From Artemisia argyi (taxonomy: Eukaryota > Streptophyta > Magnoliopsida > Asterales > Asteraceae), in NCBI GenBank assembly GCA_030686995.1, contig CM060685.1:25094065-25158064 (forward strand): a stretch of DNA of 64,000 nt, written 5' to 3'. Of this stretch, positions 11,657 through 22,142 are shown piece by piece. Position 1 is the stretch's first letter, and each line of letters begins with the position of its first letter. A program made the position numbers and the translations under genes. The notes below the pieces were generated by a model. The model did not search any database. It was not told where the DNA came from and was given only the letters and a program-made list of their open reading frames with translations.

Positions 11657-13496
11657 AGGTAGAGTCAGACTCGTGAATCGAACAAAAACAAGCACTTATT
11701 GTGAGGCAACCCAAGCTTTATTTATTTATTTTTTTGTTTGTTTGTTATTTGCTTCCGTATGCATGCTTTATTTTTATTGTTGGTAGATCATGTTTCTAAA
11801 CTAAAAAGTGGAAATACTTTACTTTGTTGTTTTGGTCTAGTCTTAACTCCACCTAAAAGTATTTTTGCAAAAGATAAGTGTAAGGGGAAACCCCAAATAT
11901 GTTTTTAAAAAACAAACCGATCATGATTCTCCACAATATTAAATGAACATGTATATTCGTATTTGTTAGAGTCAAATGCTTGTATTGAGTCATAATGAAG
12001 TTTTGCAGGATTTTCCAGGAAGTAGGACCAAGTTTTTACAGAAATTTTCCGGAAACTTAACATAAGAATTTCTGCAGGTCACTTCTGACGGCGTCACGAG
12101 TTAACTCTTGACGGCGTCACGTGTAAAAATCTGGAAATTTTACCAGTTTTGTTTTTCTAACGGAGTCTTATGGTTTTTGTGAATTATTAAGTTTTATAAT
12201 CTCCAGGAGATCTGCAAACTTCATTCCACAAGCATTATATCTTATCTTGTTTTCTAGGATTTAGTAACTTATATAGGATGCCGCCGATTTTACGCGAGGT
12301 TGTTTTGTCTATTTTTTCAGGATTTACAGGTTATGTTTGACAAGAAGATGATTTACATTCTGGAAGGGAAGCTTTGATTCTTCATTTTCTTGGAGGAAGA
12401 TTTAACCTGGCCACTTTATTATCCATACCGAGCGAATCATGGGAGTATTTGATTTCATTCTTTTTACTTTTTCACTTTTACATTCTTTACTTGAACATTG
12501 GGGACAATGTTCATCTTAAGTGTAAGGGGAGGGTAAAAAGATGATAACTTACATATGCACTTTCGCTTGAGTTTGTTTTGTTTGATGGTAGATGTGTAAT
12601 AAAACTATGAGAAATACTTGTTAGTGCAATTTTAGCGCCAAATTTAAAATTTTTTACAACATTTAGGAGTGAAACTTTAGCCATAGCAAGCGTCTCATGG
12701 ATAGGAGATTGTATGACTAGCACATAACCGTATATTCATAAAAATTTTCCACCCAAATATGTGAGGTTCGCCTTTAGATTTGATAGGAAAAGCATTTACT
12801 ATTAGTGCTTATGAGTGTACCGGTAGCATTTAGATTCTAGAACTTGCGTTAGTGATGCATCCCGAGACCGCTAGTGAGACTACATTCGTGTGGTAGGATT
12901 TACTACATGATAAGAGGCATTAGGATCACCCTTGTGTTAAACCCGTATCATAATTACTTGACCATTTAAGTCATATTACTTGGCTAGTTAAGTCAACTAA
13001 TTTTTCCCACACCCTTAGCGTTGTACTCATTTTTAGTACACGAAACCCCTAGTACACCCCTCCGAGCCTATCTTTTCGTTTCTAACTTTAAGCATTTTAC
13101 TTAAAGGAAGAATTTGTTACACCCCACTTAAATGTACACCCAAATCGCCTTAGCCTTCCGTGTATGCGCTCATCTTTAGTGCATTATTGTTATTTGTTAA
13201 ACCCTAAGTTAACTATCTAATTGATTACATGGTTGCTAAGTCGAGTCATATCCTTATACATATTGTTTTGGGACGATTGAGACTCATGGGTAAAATACTT
13301 ATTTTATGGAGTAATGGGGAAGAACATCATTTATTACCCCCCATATGTGCGTTAATCTTAAAAGTGCTCCAAGTGTTTTGATTTTCTTAATTCGAGTCAT
13401 TAGATTAGTTTATTGTAAAGTACGTAAAAATTCAAGTGTAAGGGGAATGTTCATTCCCTATGATGTATTATTTTGGATGGTAGGGTAAGAGTGCAT

Positions 13497-13540
<44 letters not shown>

Positions 13541-14140
13541 GAAAAATCAAGAAAAAGAAAAAAAAATAGAAAAAGAAAAAGAGAAAAAACATACGGACTA
13601 CCATCCCTTTCATTCTATGTTCATTTTATGTTTTTGTTATTTTTCATTTATTAGCTTAAGTCGAGTCGAGTCTTGGCTTAGCAACGGCACATTGTACATG
13701 TAATTAACCAAGATTGTTAGCTCGCCACCAGTAAAAACTTCCTTTATCCAACAAAACCGTGTATTTCATATCCCTACACCTAACGTTACAACCCTTTAAA
13801 AGACCTCTTTGATAGTTTATCCTAGGTGCTTACGCCATGTGGTGGAGGTTTGATCTTTTCCCAAGCCTATGGTAATCTATTTTGCTATGACAGGTAGCGA
13901 GAGATATCTTCCGTTTCCGTATTGTAATTTATACTTTATTACACCCGAGAGATGTGAGTATCTAAACACTATTTGTGAGGTGCTTGTGTATGACCTCCGT
14001 GCTTGTCTATTGGTCTTTAGTGGAACGATTATTTGTTGTAATTACTTTTATATTAGTGTTAAATGATCCCTAACTTGTATTTTGAGTAGAATAAAAGCGC
14101 ATTTGCTTGAGGACAAGCAAATCTCAAGTGTAAGGGTATA
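11657..14140 (+). other. non-coding internal region of the nested element
   Basis: No protease or polymerase motif in any frame. It contains repeated AAGTGTAAGGGG motifs (about 11877, 12518, 13434, with AAGTGTAAGGGT at 14126 beside the 3' LTR), a poly-A run at 13499-13538, and two more TGACGGCGTCA motifs near 12085-12120. The last purine run probably serves as the polypurine tract. Confidence 0.75.
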
Positions 14141-15542
14141 TGATGAGGCGAAAAATGAACCACTTTTAGGGGGTCATTTAAGCCCGAAATTGAATTTATT
14201 TGATCAAATATTGCCCTAAATCGTTCCTTTTGTGATTTTAGGTACTTTGGGAGAGAAATCTTGAAAAGGAAGCAATTCGGACGTTTTTGGAGCATAAAAG
14301 TGAAGAAAACACCAAAGTCTTAATTTTCCTTGCTGGGAACAGTAGGTGACGGCGTCAAGAAGGAATTTCTGACGGCGTCAAGAGTAATTTCCATGACGAC
14401 CCAGTACAGATTTGACGGCGTCACAAGGAAGGGCGTCAAGAGTAAAATTCATGACGGCCTGGAAATGCATGACACATGACGGTGTCAAAAGTAGATCAAG
14501 GCAGTCCGAGAATTATTTTGGCGGCGAGGTGACGGCGTCACAAGCTTTGTCTTGACGCCGTCAGACCCTATTTCCTATATATAGTTTACTAATTTTCACA
14601 TTAAAAGAGAGAAGTTTTGGAGAAACCCTAAGTACGAACTTGGTGCGAATTTTACAGGTTTTTCAAGGGTTCTAAGCCCTTGATACCTTTCATGTGTAAT
14701 TGAGATAAGTATTCTTTTAATTCAATCAATATGTCTATGTGTTGGTTGTCTATATCTTGTTCTTGTCTTTGTTCCATCATGCTAGGCTAGATCTATCTTG
14801 TGTTTGCTTGGATCTAATGAAACCTAGATGTTAATTATGTGTTGATTACTTGTTTATAATTGTTTTGGATGAATGAATTCGATGTTAGGCTTAAGAAAAC
14901 TGGCAGACTTCCAATTGGTAACATGCTTGAATGTCTTAGGAAACATGAACTGATGTGCACTAGGTTTTATTGGTTGTATTTAATGCATGAGCCACTGTTT
15001 ATAATCTCTATGGTTGTACTGGGCATGGTATAGGAGGAGATAAGAGCTCATAGGATTGGGGAGTTAAGTGCGCCACCCCATGAATGGTATTAAGGAATAC
15101 AATCCGTCATCCATGCAACTATAACAAGTAATTAACGTGTAAAAGATGTCTAGGGAGTAGTGAAATCTAAGTAAACACATTTTCTCCATTTATTGCTCAC
15201 AACCTTAGTATAATTTAATTTATTTTCATTTTTAGTATTTTATTTTGATTGCATCTTTGGTATTGGGTTAGTTGACTAGCAACTAATTCCGCCCTAATCC
15301 TTCAAACCCGAGATTTTTATTTGCTTTCTAAAGAATATAAAAATACAAAAAGAATCATCCATTACCTTTAGAACTAGTATTTAGGTTTTCTAATCCTAGC
15401 GACACTATTCCTAGCTGAACGATCAATCCCCCAGTACTTGTCACTATACCATACTACAACGATCAGGTACACTGCCTGGTGGGGGTTGTAAGCTTCTCAA
15501 GATCCCTTGAGAGGTAAAGCCTGGTGCGATTCTCACGTATCA
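14141..15542 (+). repeat. 3' LTR of the nested Ty3-like element
   Basis: Begins TGATGAGGCG and ends ACGTATCA. It carries the best-kept TGACGGCGTCA motifs (near 14347, 14371, 14415 and 14530, and inverted at about 14553). Confidence 0.95.
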
Positions 15543-15547
15543 AGCAG

Positions 15548-16762
15548 TTTGGGTTTACTTGGTTTTAAACCAAGGATGATGTTTTTGGTGTATTTGCTTC
15601 TTTTATTAACATGATACATAATCAGTTTAATGTTAAAATCAAAACTGTCAGGTCTGATAATGGTACTGAGTTTGTGAACAATAAAATGAGTAATATGTTT
15701 TCTGAACTTGGTATAATACACCAAACTTCTTGTGCTCATACCCCTCAGCAAAATGGTATTGCTAAGAGGAAACATAGACACTTGCTTAATGTAGCAAGGA
15801 GTCTTATGTTTCAAGGGGGGATTCCTCTTAAGTTCTGGTCTGATTGTGTTCTAACTGCTGTGTATCTTATAAACAGGCTGCCATCATCTGTGTTAAATGG
15901 AAAGTGTCCTTTTGAGTTGATTCATAATAGAAAACCTAATATTTCCCATTTGAGGTCTTTTGGTTGTCTTTGTTTTGCAACTGTTTTAAATAATCATGAT
16001 AAAATGTCTTTTAGGTCTGAAAAATGTATTCTTCTTGGATATTCTACTGTTAAAAAGGCTTATAAACTTTTAAGTTTAGACACAAGAAATGTTTTCTTTG
16101 CAAGAGATGTAAGGTTTTATGAAAATATTTTTCCTTTAAAAATGAAAACCTGTGAATCTATAGATGCTCAAAAAGCAAATGAAATAGAACACTTGAATTT
16201 TTTTGATAATCAGTGGTCTCAAAGTCCCAATGATGAAGGGAGAGATTCACCAGTTGAGGATGGTAGTGAACCATCTTCTAGTGATGTAGCTAGTATTCAT
16301 ACAGATACTACACAACTGCACCAGGAAGATTGGGGATCTGCAACCCGTTTTGGTGACCAAAACTGGTCTGAGGGCAATATGTTTCAAAATGAAAATGAGT
16401 CATCTCAAACTGTTAATATCAATGATGATGTGCAGACACCTGTATTAAAATTACCTGTTAGATTCAATGATTATGTTTTGAGTGCTAAAGTTAAGTATGG
16501 TATTGAAAAGTATGTGAACTATGGTAGATTGAATGTGTCTAATAAGTGTTTTGTTTCTACTTTGAATAAGTCTAGTGAACCTACTAGTTATGATGAAGCT
16601 GTCAAAAATCCTAATTGGTTAGAAGCTATGAATAATGAAGTTGAAGCTTTAAATAGAAATAACACTTGGACTGAATGTGTTTTGCCTTTTGGTAGACATG
16701 CTATAGGTTATAAATGGATATGGAAAATAAAATATAAGTCTACTGGTGAGATTGACAGATAG
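15548..16762 (+). pseudogene. pol: Copia integrase core (continued) and start of reverse transcriptase
   Basis: After the nested element the integrase resumes (TTTGGGTTTAC), with a +1 shift at about 15565. From 15611 the frame holds the second catalytic Asp (SDNGTEF, Asp codon 15656-15658). Exactly 36 codons later, where DD35E integrases have Glu, there is AAG (Lys, 15764-15766; NGIAKRKH). The integrase is therefore catalytically dead even without the frameshifts. The RT begins with SYDEAVKNPNWLEAM and YKWIWKIKYKSTGEIDR, then breaks at TAG 16760-16762, where about 16 nt appear deleted compared with the family pattern. Confidence 0.9.
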
Positions 16763-17457
16763 CTAAAGGTTTTAATCAAAGAGGAAGTTTTGATTATGAT
16801 GAAACCTTTAGTCCAGTGGTTAAAATGGCCACTGTCAGATGTCTTGTCAGTATAGCAGTTAACATGAACTGGCCTTTATATCAACTTGATGTCAATAATG
16901 CTTTCTTGTATGGTGATTTGGATGAAGATGTTTATATGATTCTTCCTAAAGGGTTTAATGGTGGTGATGATACTAAAGTGTGCAAACTTAATAAATCACT
17001 TTATGGGCTTAAGCAAGCTCCAAGGCAGTGGAATGCAAAACTTACTACTGCCTTGCTTGAACATGGATTTGTTCAAAGTAAATTTGACTATTCATTATAT
17101 GTTAAACAAAAAAGTTATGTGTTTGTTGCTCTTCTTGTTTATGTTGATGATATTGTGATCACTCGTAACAATGAGGTTGAGATTAAAAAGTTTAAACAGT
17201 TTTTGAGATCCAAGTTTATGATTAAGGACTTGGGTGAGTTGAATTTTTTCCTTGGGGGTGAGTTGAATTTTTTCCTAGGTATTGAAGTTTTAAGGAATAA
17301 TGATGGTATTTGTATGACACAAAGGAAATATTGTTTGGAATTGTTGTGTGAATATGGTTTATTAGCTGCTAAACCTGTTGATTCTCCTCTTCCTGAAAAT
17401 ACAGTTTTTAACTGTTTTGAAAATGATAGTGATAAAGTTTTAAACAACATAACCTAA
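16763..17457 (+). pseudogene. pol: Copia reverse transcriptase
   Basis: RT core with QLDVNNAFLYGDL, SLYGLKQAPRQWN and the catalytic YVDD at 17140-17151. A 24-bp tandem duplication (17233-17256 and 17257-17280) repeats GELNFFLG in frame. The frame ends at TAA 17455-17457, where a base change and +1 shift separate it from RNase H. Confidence 0.92.
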
Positions 17458-18127
17458 TTATCAAAAGTTGGTAGGAAAGTTGATCTATTTAACTAATACC
17501 AGACCTGATATTAGTTATGTTGTACATTGTTTAAGTCAACATATGCGTAAACCTTTACAGTCTCATCTTAAAGCAGCTTTAAGAGTCTTGAAATATTTGA
17601 AAGGTTCTCCTGGAACTGGTTTACAGTTTAATAAAGTTTCTGATTTAAAGTTAAGAGCTTATGCTGATGCTGATTGGGCTAAGTGCCCTGCCACTAGAAA
17701 GTCTGTTACTGGTTTCTGTGTTTTTCTGGGTGATTCACTTATTTCTTGGAAAAGTAAGAAACAGGCTACTTTGTCTAGGAGTTTTGCTGAAGCTGAGTAT
17801 AGAAGTCTTGCTTCTACTACTTGTGAGATTATATGGTTGGGAAACATGTTACATAGTCTTGGGCTGAAAAATTTGTTCCCTGTTGAAATTTTCTGTGATA
17901 ACAGTGCAACAATTCAAATTGCTGCTAACCCTGTGTTTCATGAAAGGACAAAACATTTTGAGCTTGATGTTCATTTGGTCAGGGAAAAAGTTGCTGCTGG
18001 TGTTATTAAAACTATTAAAATTCTTACTAACAATCAAGTGGCTGACATTTTTACCAAATGTCTTGGCCAAATTCAACATAAGGTTCTTTGCAAAAAAACT
18101 TGGTTTGTTAGATACGTTTGCAGTTGA
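17458..18127 (+). pseudogene. pol: Copia RT end and RNase H
   Basis: Frame from about 17468: GKLIYLTNTRPDISYVVH (RT thumb), then RNase H with AYADADWA, SFAEAEYRS and FCDNSATIQIA, and a C-terminal KHFELDVHLVREK. An extra A in an A-run near 18092 shifts the last about 20 residues, and the original ending continues in another frame to about 18206. Confidence 0.92.
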
Positions 18128-18190
18128 ATTGAGCTCTGGAGTTAGATTAAAGACTGAAGGTAAAAGTGCATGTGTTAAAGATGTTCAGCT

Positions 18191-18200
18191 TGAGGAGGGG
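18191..18200 (+). other. polypurine tract of the Copia element
   Basis: TGAGGAGGGG immediately precedes the 3' LTR. Confidence 0.8.
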
Positions 18201-18705
18201 TGTTAAAGAGTATACAAGCTGACTTATTAAGTTGGAGGACTAGTCATGCTATTATTCAAAGTTGATTAAAGCTAAAAGCAAGTGTTGACTCTTATTGAAG
18301 TTGTGAAGAAGTCTAGGGACTAAAAGAGTAAAAGCTGGAGCTATATATTCATCTCATCCGATTAGGGTTAGATAGTGGTCATTATTCATTCTCTTATTTT
18401 CACACAGTAAACACACAGTTGATTGTAGTCTTTTAGATATCTCTTTGATATCTTCTGTCAGTCTTGTTCTAGTATACCATAAGATCAGTTTATTGATCTT
18501 GTGATTCTGAGTGATTGAGTGAATCTGTATGTGAGGTTCTTGTGTGGTGTCTTCCTAGAAGAGATCACATATTGTCTTTTGTATTGTACTGGTAAGCACT
18601 CGTTTGAGGACTTATCTTCTTGAATAGTTAATAAGAATATATACACCAAGGGGTGGTTGGTTGGGTGTAGCTGATTGTGATTTTGTGTTTTTTACCATTT
18701 TTACA
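18201..18705 (+). repeat. 3' LTR of the Copia element (505 bp)
   Basis: Same length as the 5' LTR with three substitutions. Followed by the CTAAT duplication. Confidence 0.95.
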
Positions 18706-18714
18706 CTAATATAC

Positions 18715-18830
18715 GATCTTCAATCGGTTACTACAAGTACTAGAAAATTAAAACATCGATGAGAAATCTAATATACTTCAACTATTTTCGGGAAAACAAC
18801 ACTTCATAACCAACATAACTAGGCTAAGGA
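18715..18830. repeat. tandem repeat unit, copy 2 (interrupted)
   Basis: Starts GATCTTCAATCGG and is cut after AGGCTAAGGA by the Helitron. Its remaining 13 bases are at 22003-22015, giving a unit of 129 bp. Confidence 0.9.
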
Positions 18831-21800
18831 TCTATATATATAATAAGCAAAGGTTTATTTGAATTTTGCCATGTCACTAAAGCCATGTTGGCACTCAATC
18901 CATGTCACTAATGCCACCTCACTATTGCCACGTCACGTATACAATTTATATCTCCTAGCCATTCTTTGACTTTCAACCTCCCTGCTATCAATTTCAATAT
19001 CATTCAATAACTCTCCCGTAAATCAAGCTTTTCATTCACACTAATTGTATCATGGGTTCAATATTCAAATGATTATTCATCAAGAGTATATCTTCGTTGC
19101 TATCACCATTCTCTTTCTTTTTTCTGTTTAAATTCACCAATTAATGTTTTGATCTTCTTTTTGATTAATACTTTTTAGTTTTTACAGGTTTATTTGAAGG
19201 TGTCGAGATAAACCCAATTGAAGAATGAATTTCAAGATGTCTCTTTTATTCCAACTCAGGTTTGGTTTGGTTCATTCGAGTAAAATCAATATCTTTTGTT
19301 GCTTACTTATATTTTAAATAAACAATTTCTTAATTGTTTAAATGTCTATATTCATAGATTTGTTTGAATTGCATTTGATATTGTTTTGATGATTTCAATT
19401 CTAATATAAGGATATACAGTAAATCAAGTAATTTAAGGAGTGAATGAAAGGTGTTCCGTGTTCGTGTTCACTGAAATGTCCTAATAGAAATATTTTTTTT
19501 TGACTATGATGCCTTAAAAATCATTTGTTAGAATTGTGGTTTTCTATAATGTAGTTACATATAATACACATAATCATCAAATTACCTTTCATCAATAAGA
19601 GTCTAAGCAAACATGAACCCTTGTGAGAGGATAACTATAAATCATACTTACAAACAGTTAGCACTTTTTTGACCTATGAGTGTTATGATAAACATGTATG
19701 GTATTTTACTCAGTGTAATAGTTTCATGCCTTTAAATTTAAACTTTTAGTTTCCACATAGCTTCAATCTAAATGCAAGTTTATGTTTTCTGCAAAGCAAA
19801 TTTATACATTATAATTATGATGCTAATGCTAAAAGTACTTAATTAAGTTTGTAACTTATTTTTCGGAGCTTCAGACAAGTCTAAACTTTACAGTTTTTAA
19901 AATTGCAGACAACGCAAAAAATTTAGTCTCAAAAGAAAAAAGTGGAAGGCAAAAAAGTAAGCTTGAGATGAAAATAATTTTTCATAAGAGTGAATTCGTT
20001 GTGCCGGGGATAAAGGGTCTTTTACATAACTTCACGGTTAAATGCATCTTTTGGAAGATCACCTGTTAGTTGGAGGTGAGTTTGGTTAGTTAACATTTGA
20101 TCACCTATGGATATAGTATATTATAAGTAATGACATCTCATTACTTTATTAAATGAAATCATAATTGTTTATGAATTTTGGGAACAGTTTATATGTTATG
20201 ACCGTTACTATAGTCACTATGTTAATATTTCGGTATTTGTTATGATTAATCTATGATATGTACGTGATGTATGTCCAGGTTATGATTAATTAACTTTGTT
20301 AAAAGCAAAAACCGTTAGGATATAATTTAGTCAAGTTGTCATTTTATCATCGCTATTTCACTTTGTGTTTATTGTATTCTGCGATTGTGGGTATAGTATA
20401 GTATATATGTAACATTACTAATATTTTCACGAGTAAGGTTTTTAGGGTATCATATGGTTGCCATACTTTTCAAATTCACAAGCTCCTAGGCTGTTTTGCA
20501 TTACTGTTGTGATTTCATTTGATATGTCCCCCGTCGTTCGTATTTATTTGGATATACATTTGGCCATAACAAGTTTTGGTTATAGAGGTTAGTTCTATGT
20601 ATTTGACTTTAGATTGTGTGTCTAACTATATTTTCTAATCACGTTGTTTCCTGTAGGATGTTGATCCTCAAGCGGATATATAAATTGACCATTTTTTAAC
20701 GTACATCAATTCCGTCCCTCTTACTGTTAAATGATCGAATGGGTCAACTTGGATTGTGTTTCATCTTGAATGGGTTAAAAGGACATAATGATGTTTTTAA
20801 AACATTTTGAGCATGTTAAGAAATGTCAGATTTGTTTTTAAGGTATCATAAATTATGAATACCATACCATTTAAATTAAGTGATGCTGATGAAATACACC
20901 GTTTTTTACTTGTACATGGTTCATTTGATCCTTTTGCTTTGAGTTTTATTTTCATTTGACAAGTTTACTTGGGCAGTTTTAATATGCAAACCCAAATACC
21001 AACTAATTGTAGTTTATTTTTATAATGCATTCGTTGTTGTAATTTGGACAATTAAATTTCTTCTTATATATATGTACATGTTGAATGGCGTCAAGTATCA
21101 TATACCCGTTGCTGCTCAAACCCAATCTAACTCACTGCTAAGGATATGATACAACAATGTTTAGATCTCACTACTAAAGTTCTTATCAACTGTTGCATGT
21201 TTATGGTAGATAATTGTGTGTTCTTTCCAATTGTAGGCTAAGACGGTGAAGTTTGGATTATTGCAAGTTAGTTGTGACTAAACTTAATTTTGAACAGAGC
21301 TGCTAAACGAAATCATGCTGGTTATATTCAAGGCTCAAAATCGGTTTAGTAACCTACCTTCTAAACGATCTGATTGTAAGGAACGAAAGCAGTCGATTGT
21401 GGGACTTCTGTGATGTAATTGATATTCATATTTGAGATTTTTTGAGCAGTGAATTAACTCCCACACTTGTGATTATGTATTGTATTTTGTTACTTCATTT
21501 GTTTACAAGAAATATTGAGACTATTATGCAAGTTTTCTTAATGCATTTGCATGTCAATCCACCATATTACAAATCAATTTTCTTTTACTAAAAGGATGAA
21601 AAAGTTACACTTGATGCGGAGAAAATAAGATTAATATGTTGTTTTAGTATTTAAAAAAATGGCATGATTGTTAAATGTTTATTGGAACTTTAGATGCTCA
21701 TTCGTCAAACATATATCTTTAAATACATATTACTTTGAATTGAAAATCAACATATTCAAAACAATTATTTTTTTAACGTTTTCTTTTATTATGAAGATTG

Positions 21801-22002
21801 ACAAAAGTTATGCATTTGTAAATTTGTTGATTTATTTTTGAACGAGTCAATTTGTTGTTAATGAACGAGAAAACTAAGTTTCACAATTATTCTATTTTAG
21901 AGCTCAATTTATTACATTCATATTACAAGTTCACAACTTCCACCTTTTTGTTAAGTAAATTTTTATTAGCCACCCGTGATTTATCACGGGTTTATAGGCT
22001 AG
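18831..22002 (+). mobile_element. non-autonomous Helitron (3.2 kb)
   Basis: Starts with TC (TCTATATATATAATAAGC) and ends with CTAG. It is inserted between A (18830) and T (22003) without target duplication, as Helitrons do. A perfect 9-bp hairpin (ACCCGTGAT/ATCACGGGT, 21972-21980 and 21983-21991, 2-nt loop) lies 7 nt before the CTAG end. Removing the element restores copy 2 of the tandem repeat exactly. No Rep/helicase or any open frame of useful length was found, so it depends on a helper. I could not identify captured gene pieces by eye. Confidence 0.92.
21972..21991 (+). terminator. Helitron 3' terminal hairpin
   Basis: Perfect 9-bp stem with TT loop just upstream of the CTAG terminus; it acts as the rolling-circle transposition terminator in this class. 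Confidence 0.85.
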
Positions 22003-22015
22003 TATGCTAATATAC

Positions 22016-22139
22016 GATCTTCAATCGGTTACTACAAGTACTAGAAAATTAAAACATCGATGAGAAATCTAATATACTTCAACTATTTTCGGGAAAACAA
22101 CACTTCATAACCAACATAACTAGGCTAAGGATATGCTAA
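22016..22139. repeat. tandem repeat unit, copy 3
   Basis: Uninterrupted copy ending 3 bases from the stop codon of the ARID-HMG gene. Any 3' UTR of that gene must therefore run through this repeat and probably into the Helitron. Confidence 0.9.
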
Positions 22140-22142
22140 GGA

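Larger units (their letters stand above)
8645..15542 (+). mobile_element. nested non-autonomous Ty3-like LTR retrotransposon (6.9 kb)
   Basis: Direct LTRs of 1399 and 1402 bp (8645-10043, 14141-15542) are flanked by AGCAG (8640-8644 and 15543-15547) and lie within the integrase codons of the Copia host. The primer-binding site begins TTTGGCGCCG, resembling the Asp-tRNA type used by Athila/Tat elements. Only a gag-like frame is present: there is no protease, reverse transcriptase, RNase H or integrase. I count about 34 differences between the LTRs (about 2.4%). Confidence 0.93.
5628..18705 (+). mobile_element. Copia LTR retrotransposon (13.1 kb, defective, with nested element)
   Basis: Two 505-bp LTRs differ at only three positions by eye and are flanked by an exact 5-bp duplication, CTAAT (5623-5627 and 18706-18710). 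A primer-binding site of the initiator-Met type follows the 5' LTR, and a purine run precedes the 3' LTR. The order gag, protease, integrase, reverse transcriptase, RNase H is that of Copia. The coding region carries at least four frameshifts, an internal stop, a short deletion and a lost integrase catalytic residue, and is split by a 6.9-kb Ty3-like element. Without that insertion the element would be about 6.2 kb. Confidence 0.95.

Noticed and set aside
17883..18206. 107-codon frame overlapping RNase H
   Set aside because: Only its last part is meaningful (the shifted C-terminus of RNase H); the rest is an out-of-frame shadow.
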